Shown: one piece after another, positions 1-8,204 of the stretch | Layout of the letters: every line of letters begins with the position of its first letter | Position numbering within the stretch: the first letter of the stretch is position 1 | Origin: Candidatus Faecivivens stercoripullorum | GTDB taxonomy: Bacteria; Bacillota; Clostridia; Oscillospirales; Ruminococcaceae | Direction of reading: 5' to 3' | Assembly: GCA_018715285.1 (NCBI GenBank) | Contig: DVLW01000180.1 | Location: 1-10,595 of the forward strand | Length of the DNA stretch: 10,595 nucleotides | The notes under the pieces: generated by a model | Database searches by the model: none | What the model was told of the DNA's origin: nothing | What the model saw: only the letters and a program-made list of their open reading frames with translations | Made by a program: the position numbers and the translations under genes

Positions 1-1815
1 TTGACGGTGGTGTTCATGCTTCTGCCCGAATGGGGATGGAAATGGGTACTGTATCTGGTGCCGTATTTTGTGATCGGGTATGATATCCTGTTAAAGGCGG
101 TTAAAGGGGTACACAACCGTCAGCCGTTTGATGAAAATTTCCTGATGGCGGTTGCAACGGTCGGCGCAATGCTGCTGGGAGAATATCTCGAGGGCGTCGC
201 GGTCATGCTTTTTTACCAGATCGGCGAGCTGTTCCAGAGCTATGCAGTTGGTAAAAGCCGGCGCAATATCAGTGAATTGATGGATATCCGTCCGGACTTT
301 GCCAATATTGAGGACGAAAATGGACAGCTGGTTCAGGTAGACCCCGATGAGGTTGAAACCGGCTCGGTGGTTGTTGTACGTCCCGGCGAGAAAATCCCGA
401 TTGACGGTGTAGTCGTGGAAGGTGTCTCGACGCTGAATACCAGCGCACTGACAGGCGAGAGTGTCCCGCAGGATGTCCAGCCGGGCAATGATGTAATCAG
501 CGGCTGTATCAATATGACGGCACTGCTGAAAATACGTACTACCCGGGAGTTTGGAGAATCGACTGTTTCAAAAATTCTTGACCTGGTGGAAAACGCAAGT
601 TCCAAAAAGTCGAGATCGGAAAATTTCATCGCAAAATTTGCCCGTATTTATACCCCTGTCGTTTGTTTCAGTGCGCTGGCACTGGCGGTTTTGCCGCCTG
701 TTGTGCGCCTGCTGATGGGTATGTCGGGTGAATGGGGAGAATGGGTTTACCGGGCTCTGACGTTTCTGGTTATCAGCTGTCCGTGTGCGCTGGTTATCAG
801 TATTCCGCTCAGCTTTTTTGCCGGTATCGGCGGTGCAAGTAAAGCCGGTGTGCTGATTAAAGGTTCCAATTATATGGAAACACTGGCCGGTGTGCGCTGT
901 GTGGTCTTTGATAAAACCGGTACAATGACCGAGGGTATTTTCGAGGTCAGCGGGGTTCACCATAATACAATTGATGCAGATAAACTGCTTGAATACGCGG
1001 CGCTTGCCGAAAGCTATTCCACCCATCCGATCAGCGCGAGTCTTCGCCGTGCCTATGGCCAGCAGCCAGACCAGTCCCGTGTCAGTGAAGTTCAGGAACT
1101 TGGCGGACATGGAATCACGGCTCTGGTGGACGGCGTTCGGGTTGCAGTCGGTAATGATAAGCTGATGGTTCAGCTGGGGGTGGATTTTGAGGATTGCAGA
1201 AGTGCAGGTACTGTCGTACATGTCGCGCTGGATGGAAAGTATGCCGGGCATATCCTGATTTCTGACCGGCTCAAGCCTGACGCAAAACAGGCGATTGCAC
1301 AGCTTAGACAGATCGGTGTCCGTAAAACGGTTATGCTTACCGGCGACCGTAAAATTACCGGTGATGCAGTTGCAAAGGAACTTGGTATCGATCAGGTTTA
1401 TTCTGAGCTGCTGCCGGGCGATAAGGTCGAAAAGGTTGAGCAGCTGCTGAAGGAATGCCAGGGCAGTGAAAAGCTGGCTTTTGTCGGTGATGGCATCAAT
1501 GACGCGCCGGTCCTTTCCAGAGCAGATGTCGGTATCGCAATGGGTGCTCTCGGGTCTGATGCGGCGATTGAGGCGGCAGATATTGTACTGATGGATGATA
1601 ATCCGCTCAAAATTGCCAAGGCAATTCGTATTGCCAGAAAGTGTCTGCGGATTGTCTATGAGAACATCTTTTTTGCGATTGGCGTCAAGCTGCTCTGCCT
1701 GATACTGGGTGCGGTCGGTATTGCCAATATGTGGCTGGCGATTTTTGCCGATGTTGGCGTAATGGTCATTGCGGTACTGAATGCCATTCGTGTCCTGAGC
1801 GTCAGAAAGCTGTAA
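1..1815 (+). CDS. Zn2+/Cd2+-exporting P1B-type ATPase, 5'-partial
   Basis: ATP-driven efflux pump for divalent soft metals (Zn/Cd/Pb) in the cytoplasmic membrane. Visible in order, numbering from base 1: remnant of the first membrane helix and a second (about 1-34), a third/fourth pair (about 45-80), actuator domain with TGES 151-154, a helix pair around the metal-binding CPC at 260-262, phosphorylation site DKTGT beginning at D304, HP at 342-343, TGD 447-449, GDGIND 496-501, and two C-terminal helices. K563 and D584 lie 21 residues apart, matching the Lys/Asp pair of ZntA (K693/D714). This places it in the P1B-2 (Zn/Cd/Pb) class rather than among copper pumps. The frame is open from base 1 and begins inside the first membrane helix, so the TTG at base 1 is probably not the start and the true N-terminus lies outside the window. 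Whether an N-terminal HMA metal-binding domain exists cannot be seen. Any metal-responsive promoter is also outside. Confidence 0.93.
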   Translation: MTVVFMLLPEWGWKWVLYLVPYFVIGYDILLKAVKGVHNRQPFDENFLMAVATVGAMLLGEYLEGVAVMLFYQIGELFQSYAVGKSRRNISELMDIRPDFANIEDENGQLVQVDPDEVETGSVVVVRPGEKIPIDGVVVEGVSTLNTSALTGESVPQDVQPGNDVISGCINMTALLKIRTTREFGESTVSKILDLVENASSKKSRSENFIAKFARIYTPVVCFSALALAVLPPVVRLLMGMSGEWGEWVYRALTFLVISCPCALVISIPLSFFAGIGGASKAGVLIKGSNYMETLAGVRCVVFDKTGTMTEGIFEVSGVHHNTIDADKLLEYAALAESYSTHPISASLRRAYGQQPDQSRVSEVQELGGHGITALVDGVRVAVGNDKLMVQLGVDFEDCRSAGTVVHVALDGKYAGHILISDRLKPDAKQAIAQLRQIGVRKTVMLTGDRKITGDAVAKELGIDQVYSELLPGDKVEKVEQLLKECQGSEKLAFVGDGINDAPVLSRADVGIAMGALGSDAAIEAADIVLMDDNPLKIAKAIRIARKCLRIVYENIFFAIGVKLLCLILGAVGIANMWLAIFADVGVMVIAVLNAIRVLSVRKL

Positions 1816-1833
1816 GAATATTATAATGATAAT

Positions 1834-1877
1834 AAACACGATGGCCGGCTGTCATGTGACAGCCGGCCATCGTGTTT
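1834..1877. terminator. Bidirectional hairpin between convergent genes
   Basis: Perfect 20-bp inverted repeat (1834-1853 against 1858-1877) with a 4-nt loop, lying between the 3' ends of the ATPase gene and the leftward esterase genes. It starts 18 bases after the ATPase stop and 34 bases beyond the esterase stop. Stem ends are A/T-rich (AAACAC/GTGTTT). As read on the minus strand it is followed by an AT-rich tail (TTTATTATCATTATAAT). The plus-strand tail is weaker (GTTTGGTTTATGG). It is therefore best read as a shared bidirectional terminator, probably stronger for the esterase transcript. The symmetrical position and lack of any coding role support this. Confidence 0.8.
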
Positions 1878-1911
1878 GGTTTATGGATATAACATGGAAA
1901 TCTTACGCAGA

Positions 1912-3480
1912 TTAGTGCTGAATTTCGATGTTGCCGAATCCAAATTTGGGAGCACAGGTGCGATGGAGCGCGATCAACTCGTCGTCATGATTATGACGAA
2001 CGTCACACTGCTCATCGAAGATCATGCAGGCTTCGTCACCCGGTTTGCAGGCAGGCCACTGAGGCAGGCTTGCATCGTTGGGGTTGCCGTATTTTGCAAA
2101 GTTTACCCATGCCGAGAACATCTGATGTTCCAATACGTCCGAAACACCCGGTTTGTTGCAGACCGGAACCAGTTCGGTATTATGGAAAACAAACGGGATT
2201 TCCGAGCAGTGCCAGGGACCAGCGCCTTCATCCAGCGGGAAATCGAAAGCAAACAGGTAAGAATAGGTGGGAGACTGATCGTACTTGGATTTTTCTGCAA
2301 TAAACCGTTTGGTCGGTGCACGGAAATCGGAGTCGAGAATCGCAAGGTCACACAGATTCTTGCCGGGATATGCCTTTTTAAACAGCGCGATCATCTGGTC
2401 GGCATTCTTTTCTCCATAGACGCCGGCGATCATAGCGCGTGCTTCTTCAGCAGTCATCGTATTGCGGTCAGGACGGCCGGGACCAAAGCCCAGGAATTCG
2501 TCCAGAACGGTACCGATCATGACCGGAATCGTCTTTGCATGTTCGGTAAAGCCGACCACCAGCGGGTCACCCAGATAGAAGTCATCTGCGACCGGGTTGC
2601 CGCCGACATATTTGCCTTCTTTTGCCACATCCATAAAGACTTTCTGGTAAGCCTGTGCCATCTTGTTATAGGGAGCTTTTTCCAGTTCTTCAATCGTCTC
2701 AATGCCCATCTCTTTCATCATGGCGTTGACGATATCTGTGCCATCCACTTTGCCCTTGAACGCACTTTCACCAAAACCGATCATATCCAGCAGGCCGGAC
2801 TGGATAATACCTTTATGGAACAGTCCATCTGCTTCGGGAATCTGCATCAGTGTCCAAACCTTCATGCCGCCGCCCGACTGGCCGAACAGAGTAACGTTCT
2901 CCGGGTCACCGCCGAAGTTGGCAATATTTTCATGAATCCATTTGAGTGCGGCAACCATATCGGCACTGCCGGCATTAGCGGAATTTTTGTACTTCTCGCC
3001 AAACGGAGAAACATCCAGATAACCGAGGATGTTCAGACGGTGGTTGATCGAAACGACAACAACGTCACCATACTGGCTCATGTTTTTGCCGTCATATGCT
3101 ACCTGTTCAATCGACGAACCGGCTGCAAATCCGCCGCCGTGCAGCCAGACCATAACCGGCTTTTTAGCAGAGGTATCCAGCGACTGGGTCCAGATGTTCA
3201 AATACTGGCAGTTTTCATCCATCGGCCAGTAACGGTGCGGAACCTTCATCTCACCGGAACCGGGTTTATCCTGGCTCATCAGCGGGCAGACATAGCCGTA
3301 ACCAAGCGCGTCTTTAACGCCTTCCCAGCTTTTGGGAGGATTCGGAAGCTGGAAACGCTCTGCGTCAGCATATTTGATACCATAAAATGTATAGGTGCTG
3401 TCGGTGACAAATCCGCGGAGTTTACCGTATTTGGTCTGGACAATTGGTGCGGTCGTCGAGCAGAGGAAATTGCTGGTCAT
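1912..3480 (-). CDS. Type-B carboxylesterase (alpha/beta hydrolase), distal copy
   Basis: Serine esterase of the carboxylesterase/lipase family (PnbA-like), hydrolysing carboxylic esters; the natural substrate is unknown. In the 522-residue product the oxyanion-hole motif HGGGF is at 114-118 and the nucleophile elbow GQSGG gives S202, inside a good match to the type-B signature (FGG...VTLFGQSGG, 189-204). The acid is probably E328 (GTVLDEF) and the base H424 (WHCSEIPFVF). The second family signature is altered: ENCQYLN at 89-95 has Gln where Leu is usual. Length is normal for the family. No signal peptide or membrane segment is seen, so it should be cytoplasmic. The start is fixed by AAGGAG about 10 bases upstream (3490-3496). 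It lies 49 bases downstream of a close paralogue on the same strand with no terminator between, so the two are probably co-transcribed. The call is firm at family level only. Confidence 0.93.
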   Translation of the reverse strand: MTSNFLCSTTAPIVQTKYGKLRGFVTDSTYTFYGIKYADAERFQLPNPPKSWEGVKDALGYGYVCPLMSQDKPGSGEMKVPHRYWPMDENCQYLNIWTQSLDTSAKKPVMVWLHGGGFAAGSSIEQVAYDGKNMSQYGDVVVVSINHRLNILGYLDVSPFGEKYKNSANAGSADMVAALKWIHENIANFGGDPENVTLFGQSGGGMKVWTLMQIPEADGLFHKGIIQSGLLDMIGFGESAFKGKVDGTDIVNAMMKEMGIETIEELEKAPYNKMAQAYQKVFMDVAKEGKYVGGNPVADDFYLGDPLVVGFTEHAKTIPVMIGTVLDEFLGFGPGRPDRNTMTAEEARAMIAGVYGEKNADQMIALFKKAYPGKNLCDLAILDSDFRAPTKRFIAEKSKYDQSPTYSYLFAFDFPLDEGAGPWHCSEIPFVFHNTELVPVCNKPGVSDVLEHQMFSAWVNFAKYGNPNDASLPQWPACKPGDEACMIFDEQCDVRHNHDDELIALHRTCAPKFGFGNIEIQH

Positions 3481-3529
3481 ATTATATTTCTCCTTCTTTA
3501 TTGTAAAAGTTTATCGGATATCAACTGGA

Positions 3530-5086
3530 TTAGTGTTCAACTTTAACTTTGCTGCCCGGTTTGAATGCAGGTGCACAGGTAAGGTGCAGGTCAACCAGCT
3601 GGTTATCATGGTTATGACGGACTTCGCACTCTTTATCAAAAATCATGCAGGCTTCATCGTCGGCAGTGCTGGTCGGCCACTGAGGAAGGCTCGGGTCATT
3701 CGGGTTGCCATAACGGGCAAAGTTGACCCATGCGGAAGCCATCTGGTATTCCAGCTTTTCGGTTACGCCGGGAATGTTGCAGTAAGGAGTCGTGGTTGCG
3801 TTATGGAAGACAAACGGAATCTCCGAGCAGTGCCAGGGACCGGAACCTTCGTCAACCGGCAGTTCGAGTGTAAACATGTACGAATAGGTTGCCGATTCGG
3901 TGCAGGCCGCTTTCATCTTGATAAAGTCCTTGCTGGCCTTGCGGAAGAAGCCATCCATCATCACCAGGTCGCAGAGCGGTTTGCCGGGATATGCTTTTTC
4001 AAAGAGGGAAATCAACTGATCGGCGTTCTTTTCACCAAATTTTTCTGCAACCAGCTTGCGTCCTTCTTCTTTGGTCATTGTATGGCGATTGGGGTAGCCG
4101 GGACCAAAAGCAGGGAATTCGTCCAGAACGGTACCAACCATAACCGGAATCGTCTTTGCATGATCGGTAAAGCCGATGACAAACGGGTCACCCGGATAAA
4201 AATCATCCGGAATCGGTCCATTGGCGCCGACATAAATACCAGCCTCTGCCAAAGCCGGGCTGACCTTGTTGTATGCTTTTGCAAGGTCTTCATAGGGGAC
4301 GGTTTCCAACTCTTCCACGTCCTTGAGACCCAGTTCTTCCATCAGTGCATTGACAATTTTCGTTCCATCCGGCAACGTCTTGTTCGGGAAATTTGCAACG
4401 CCGGACTGGATAATGCCTTTATGGAACAATCCATCAGCCGACGGTGTCTGCATCAGCGAGTAAACTTTCATGCCGCCGCCAGACTGTCCGAACAGGGTGA
4501 CGTTTTCCGGGTCGCCGCCAAAAGCAGCAATATTATCATGAATCCACTGGAGAGCTGCAACCATGTCAGCATTGCCGGCGTTTCCGGAATTTTTATACTT
4601 TTCACCAAACGGTGAGAGGTCAAGGTATCCCAGAATGTTCAGACGGTGGTTAAGGGTAACGACAACAACATCACCAAAACGGCTCAGTGCATCACCGTCA
4701 TATGCCTGCTGTTCAATCGAAGAACCTGCAAAGAATCCGCCGCCATGCAGCCAGACCATAACCGGTTTTTTAGCGGATGGGTCGACCGACTGGGTCCAGA
4801 TGTTCAGATACTGGCAGTTTTCGTCCATCGGCCAGTAGCGGTGCGGGACTTTCAGCTCACCGGAACCAGGTTCATCCTGTTTGAGCATCGGGCAGACATA
4901 GCCGTAACCGAGCGCATCTTTGACGCCTTCCCAGCTCTGGGGAGGAACAGGCAGCTGAAAACGTTTTGCATCAGCGTATTTAATACCGTAAAATGTGTAG
5001 GTTCCGTCCAGAATAAAGCCGCGCAGTTTGCCGTATTTGGTTTGAACGACCGGTTCAGTGGTGGTGCAGACAAATTTTCTCGCCAT
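3530..5086 (-). CDS. Type-B carboxylesterase, promoter-proximal copy
   Basis: Paralogue of the adjacent downstream esterase: 518 residues, colinear, and by my hand count 190 of the first 230 residues are identical (about 83%). Catalytic elements are intact: HGGGF 114-118, nucleophile S202 in GQSGG, acid E323 in GTVLDEF, base H419 in WHCSEIPF. Divergence concentrates after residue 230, between the nucleophile and the acid, where this copy is five residues shorter. In this fold that stretch contributes lid and substrate-pocket elements, so the two enzymes may differ in specificity (inference). There is no signal peptide. The start ATG has GAGGAG 8 bases upstream (5095-5100). This is the first gene of the leftward unit, about 70 bases from the predicted transcription start; the leader contains only a short CGGAG/CTCCG hairpin (5118-5132). 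Substrate and pathway cannot be read from the neighbours. Confidence 0.93.
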   Translation of the reverse strand: MARKFVCTTTEPVVQTKYGKLRGFILDGTYTFYGIKYADAKRFQLPVPPQSWEGVKDALGYGYVCPMLKQDEPGSGELKVPHRYWPMDENCQYLNIWTQSVDPSAKKPVMVWLHGGGFFAGSSIEQQAYDGDALSRFGDVVVVTLNHRLNILGYLDLSPFGEKYKNSGNAGNADMVAALQWIHDNIAAFGGDPENVTLFGQSGGGMKVYSLMQTPSADGLFHKGIIQSGVANFPNKTLPDGTKIVNALMEELGLKDVEELETVPYEDLAKAYNKVSPALAEAGIYVGANGPIPDDFYPGDPFVIGFTDHAKTIPVMVGTVLDEFPAFGPGYPNRHTMTKEEGRKLVAEKFGEKNADQLISLFEKAYPGKPLCDLVMMDGFFRKASKDFIKMKAACTESATYSYMFTLELPVDEGSGPWHCSEIPFVFHNATTTPYCNIPGVTEKLEYQMASAWVNFARYGNPNDPSLPQWPTSTADDEACMIFDKECEVRHNHDNQLVDLHLTCAPAFKPGSKVKVEH

Positions 5087-5160
5087 AATCTATTCTCCTC
5101 TGAAAAATGGATATTGCCGGAGTTTGTCTCCGAAATTATGAATTGGAACTTTCTGACATT

Positions 5161-5189
5161 ATTATAGCGCATGATTTTGCAAATTGCAA
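5161..5189 (-). promoter_or_regulatory. Sigma-A-type promoter for the esterase pair
   Basis: Read on the minus strand: -35 TTGCAA (5184-5189), a 17-base spacer, and a perfect -10 TATAAT (5161-5166). This places the transcription start near 5154, about 70 bases ahead of the first esterase ATG. TTGCAA occurs twice as TTGCAA-A-TTGCAA (5177-5189), a near-palindrome covering the -35 and part of the spacer. That is a possible regulator site, but it is short and AT-rich and I give it little weight. Confidence 0.72.
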
Positions 5190-5276
5190 TGCTGTTTTTT
5201 GTCCAATAATGATTGAATTTTATCTTTTTACTTTTAGAATCTGTATGAACCGACAGCCATGGATAATACGCTGCTG

Positions 5277-5305
5277 TTGCGTAAAGGGTCGGGGTGTTGT
5301 ATAAT
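5277..5305 (+). promoter_or_regulatory. Sigma-A-type promoter for the VWA-MoxR-LRR operon
   Basis: TTGCGT (5277-5282), a 17-base spacer and a perfect TATAAT (5300-5305) point rightward, with predicted start near 5312 and a leader of about 43 bases to the ATG at 5355. The -35 is a partial match. A small hairpin ACACG/CGTGT (5324-5337) sits just before the ribosome binding site. The promoter is divergent from the esterase promoter 88 bases away. Confidence 0.68.
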
Positions 5306-5342
5306 AAGGAGAGTTTAAGACAGACACGCCTGCGTGTGTAAA

Positions 5343-5349
5343 GGGGGAG
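5343..5349 (+). promoter_or_regulatory. Ribosome binding site that sets the VWA gene start
   Basis: GGGGGAG lies 5 bases before ATG 5355. An in-frame GTG at 5334 would extend the protein by seven residues, but this Shine-Dalgarno sequence lies inside that extension and the GTG has no purine-rich site at a suitable distance. ATG 5355 is therefore preferred. Confidence 0.7.
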
Positions 5350-5354
5350 TCAGA

Positions 5355-6674
5355 ATGCATATTCAGACACAGCAGGAATGGGAAACTGAAATGGCCGAAA
5401 AGGTACTGGATGAGGTACGGGCTGAGATTTATCTTGCACTGCGGTATCTGGATGGAGCACTTGCCAGACTGCGGTGGAGTGCTGACCTGTCGCTCAAAAG
5501 TCTGGCGAGTGATGGGGAAAAGCTGTATTTTCCACCGGAACACCTGCTGGAAGTCTGGAAGAAAAATCCGGTGTTTATCAACAGGGCATATCTCCATACT
5601 CTGCTGCACTGTATCTTTCTGCATTTATGGACACGCGGCAGCAGAGAAAAGATGTATTGGGATACTGCATGTGATATCGTAGTTGAAAGCGTAATCGACA
5701 GTCTGAATGACCCTGCTTTTAAAAGGCCGGTCAGCTGGACAAGACAGAAAACCGAGCAGCTGCGCAAATCTGAGGGACTTGTCTCTCCTGCCGCCATTTA
5801 CAGCTGGCTCACGGAACTGCCGGAAAACGAGTTTACTGCACTGCGCCGGGAGTACTATACCGATGACCACCGCTACTGGCCGGATGAGCAGCAGATGGCG
5901 GCAAATCCGTCTGCCGGTGAGGATTGGCACCGGGAATCATCCCGTGTGCAGAGTGAACTGGAAAACCACGGCAGTGAACAGGGAGATTCGGCAGAGGCAG
6001 TCGCTGCTCAGATTAAGGCAGGTAAAAGCAGGAGAAGTTACCGGGAGTTTCTGCGTCGGTTTTGCGCACTTCGAGAAGAAATCAAAATTGACCCTGACAG
6101 CTTCGACCCGGGACTGTATACCTATGGGCTGTCGCTGTATGGTAATCTGCCGCTGATCGAACCGCTCGAAAGCCGGGAAGAGATGCGGATTGAGGATTTT
6201 GTCATCGTTATTGATACCAGCTATTCGACCAGCGGTAAGCTGGTACAGGCGTTTTTGCGGGAAACATTTTCGCTGCTGGTCGAAAGTGGGATTTTTCTTG
6301 ACCGCTGCCGGGTAAGAGTACTGCAATGCGATGACGCAGTACGGGAAGATACCCTGCTGACCAATACCGACCAGATGCGGAGAATGGCTGATAACTTTAC
6401 CATCATCGGCGGCGGCGGAACCGATTTCCGTCCGGCTTTCCGGTATCTGTATCAGCTGAAAGAAAAAGGTGAACTGAAGGGTCTGCGCGGGATGCTCTAT
6501 TTTACCGATGGTAAGGGAATATATCCGAACCGCCGTCCGCCATGGGAGACGGTATTTGTCTTTGCGGATGAAGAAACCGGCGGGCTGAATGAAGCTGCTG
6601 TACCCGGATGGGCAATGCGGCTGACGCTTGACCGTGAACAGTTGAGCCAAATGGGGAAGGAAACCAGATTATGA
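5355..6674 (+). CDS. VWA-like protein with N-terminal DUF2201-type metallopeptidase-like domain
   Basis: 439 residues, no signal peptide or membrane segment. The N-terminal half resembles the putative metallopeptidase domain of DUF2201 proteins, with a histidine cluster HTLLHCIFLH at 81-90. This has HxxxH spacing, but Thr replaces the Glu of a HExxH zinc-protease motif, so proteolysis is doubtful. A polar, probably flexible linker (about 160-225) leads to a C-terminal VWA-like fold with an apparently complete MIDAS: DTSYS 287-291, T356 in GGGGTDF, and D385 in FTDGKG. VWA proteins of this type act as partners of MoxR-family AAA+ ATPases, and the next gene encodes one. The stop overlaps that gene's start (ATGA, 6671-6674), implying translational coupling and a stoichiometric complex. 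The domain calls are from motifs and context; the cellular role is unknown. Confidence 0.82.
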   Translation: MHIQTQQEWETEMAEKVLDEVRAEIYLALRYLDGALARLRWSADLSLKSLASDGEKLYFPPEHLLEVWKKNPVFINRAYLHTLLHCIFLHLWTRGSREKMYWDTACDIVVESVIDSLNDPAFKRPVSWTRQKTEQLRKSEGLVSPAAIYSWLTELPENEFTALRREYYTDDHRYWPDEQQMAANPSAGEDWHRESSRVQSELENHGSEQGDSAEAVAAQIKAGKSRRSYREFLRRFCALREEIKIDPDSFDPGLYTYGLSLYGNLPLIEPLESREEMRIEDFVIVIDTSYSTSGKLVQAFLRETFSLLVESGIFLDRCRVRVLQCDDAVREDTLLTNTDQMRRMADNFTIIGGGGTDFRPAFRYLYQLKEKGELKGLRGMLYFTDGKGIYPNRRPPWETVFVFADEETGGLNEAAVPGWAMRLTLDREQLSQMGKETRL

Positions 6675-8188
6675 ATATCAAACGTGCCAAAGAGGAGATT
6701 AAACATACTATCCGCGCCTATCTTTCGCGGGATAACACAGGAAACTACCGGATTCCATCCATCCGTCAGCGTCCGCTCTTGCTGATTGGGCCGCCCGGTG
6801 TCGGTAAAACCCAGATTGTCGCACAGGCTGCCGAAGAATGCGGTGTCGGTCTGGTGTCCTATACCATCACCCACCACACCCGTCAGACGGCAGTTGGTCT
6901 TCCTTTTATTAAAGAAGCGGTCTATGGCGGGGAAACCAGAAGCGTTACCGGATATACCATGAGTGAAATCCTCGCCAGTGTCTGGGAACGAATCGAATCG
7001 GGCGAAAAAGAGGGAATTCTGTTCATCGATGAGATTAACTGCGTTTCGGAGACGCTCGCTCCGACGATGCTGCAATTTTTGCAGTGCAAGACCTTCGGCA
7101 ACCAGCCGCTTCCGGAAGGCTGGCTGATTATTGCCGCTGGAAACCCGCCGGAATATAACAAATCGGTACGCGATTTTGATATCGTCACCCTCGACCGTGT
7201 CCGGCGGATGGACATTGAAGCCGATTTGACAGTCTGGAAAGAATATGCCCGTCAACGTGGACTTTTCCCGGCGCTGCTCAGTTATCTGGAACTGCGCCCG
7301 CAGAATTTCTATAAAATTATTCCCGATGTAGACGGGACACAGTTTGTTACGGCTCGTGGGTGGGAAGACCTGTCGGAACTGCTGTATGTTTATCAGCAGC
7401 TGGAACTTCCGACCGACTGGGAACTGGTGTACCAGTTTTTGCAGCATGAGGAAGTCGCACGGGATGTCGCTGCTTACCTTGAACTCTACCGCAAGTACAG
7501 CGACGCTTATGGCGTAGATGAAATTCTCGCCGGCAGAATCCGTCCAGGTGTCTATGCACGGGCAATGGATGCGGCTTTTGATGAACGGCTTAGTCTGGTC
7601 AGTCTGATCGGAAGCGGACTGGCGGTACGTTTTGCGGCGGCACGGGATGCCGAGGCAGTAACCGAGCGTTGTTATGCCTTTTTGAAGTCATTCCATGCGG
7701 CCTCTGCTGAAGGGACTCCGGCGCAGCTCTGGCAGAAGATGCTGGATGAACAGACAGCGTCTGTGCAGCTGGAAGGACAGCACCAGCTGCTCCCGGACAA
7801 GCGGAAAGATGGTATTTTGGCAGAAGTCAGCCGTCTTTTGAGCGAATGGACGCCAATGTCGGCAGATTTTGAGACGGCATTTGAACAGGCACGGGCTGGA
7901 TTTGCGGCACAGGCAGAACATACTGAGCAACTGTCCGAAACAGCTTCCCAGGCGTTGGAATACGCTTTTGATTTTATTGAGAATGCCTTTGGTGAAGGAC
8001 AGGAAATGGTCGTCTTTGTAACCGAGCTGACGGTCGGCCCTGATTCTGCGCCGTTTATTGCTGATAATGGATGTGAACGGTATTACCGGTATAACCAGTC
8101 GCTGCTGGTCGGTTCCAGAAGGGCGGCACTGCGTCAGCAGCTGGAACAGGATGTAATCCGCGGCGACGAACACAGCCGTGAATTCTGA
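6671..8188 (+). CDS. MoxR-like AAA+ ATPase
   Basis: 505-residue cytoplasmic ATPase. Walker A GPPGVGKT is at 40-47, Walker B ILFIDE at 116-121, sensor-1 Asn near 158 in AAGNPPEYN, and a DRVRR segment at 175-179 stands where MoxR proteins carry DRF/arginine-finger residues. The AAA+ core takes up roughly residues 1-280. The rest is mostly alpha-helical by eye and unrecognised, longer than the C-terminal part of simple MoxR proteins (usually about 300-350 residues in all), and may carry partner contacts. MoxR ATPases typically remodel or activate protein targets with a VWA partner, as in RavA-ViaA; here the partner gene is immediately upstream and overlaps by 4 bases. The target is unknown. The ATG is fixed by the overlap. 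The LRR gene follows after 16 bases, so all three are one operon. Confidence 0.88.
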   Translation: MNIKRAKEEIKHTIRAYLSRDNTGNYRIPSIRQRPLLLIGPPGVGKTQIVAQAAEECGVGLVSYTITHHTRQTAVGLPFIKEAVYGGETRSVTGYTMSEILASVWERIESGEKEGILFIDEINCVSETLAPTMLQFLQCKTFGNQPLPEGWLIIAAGNPPEYNKSVRDFDIVTLDRVRRMDIEADLTVWKEYARQRGLFPALLSYLELRPQNFYKIIPDVDGTQFVTARGWEDLSELLYVYQQLELPTDWELVYQFLQHEEVARDVAAYLELYRKYSDAYGVDEILAGRIRPGVYARAMDAAFDERLSLVSLIGSGLAVRFAAARDAEAVTERCYAFLKSFHAASAEGTPAQLWQKMLDEQTASVQLEGQHQLLPDKRKDGILAEVSRLLSEWTPMSADFETAFEQARAGFAAQAEHTEQLSETASQALEYAFDFIENAFGEGQEMVVFVTELTVGPDSAPFIADNGCERYYRYNQSLLVGSRRAALRQQLEQDVIRGDEHSREF

Positions 8189-8204
8189 GCGGAAAGGATA
8201 AGGG

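Noticed and set aside
1..3. TTG at base 1 as the true ATPase start
   Set aside because: The frame is open to the window edge, and the first residues correspond to the end of the first membrane helix of the family, so the gene is cut by the window.
568..1839. Minus-strand open frame of 423 codons opposite the P1B ATPase
   Set aside because: It is a shadow of a well-defined ATPase. The translation is low-complexity polar sequence with no motif, and it would run through the hairpin region.
1876..3546. Plus-strand open frame of 556 codons running opposite the distal esterase gene
   Set aside because: The opposite strand has a complete, motif-bearing esterase with its own Shine-Dalgarno sequence. 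The plus-strand translation has no recognisable family and is rich in scattered Cys, His and Phe. A similar frame lies opposite the second esterase, as expected from the paralogy.
5334..5354. GTG start seven codons upstream of the VWA gene ATG
   Set aside because: It has no suitably spaced ribosome binding site, while GGGGGAG sits 5 bases before ATG 5355.
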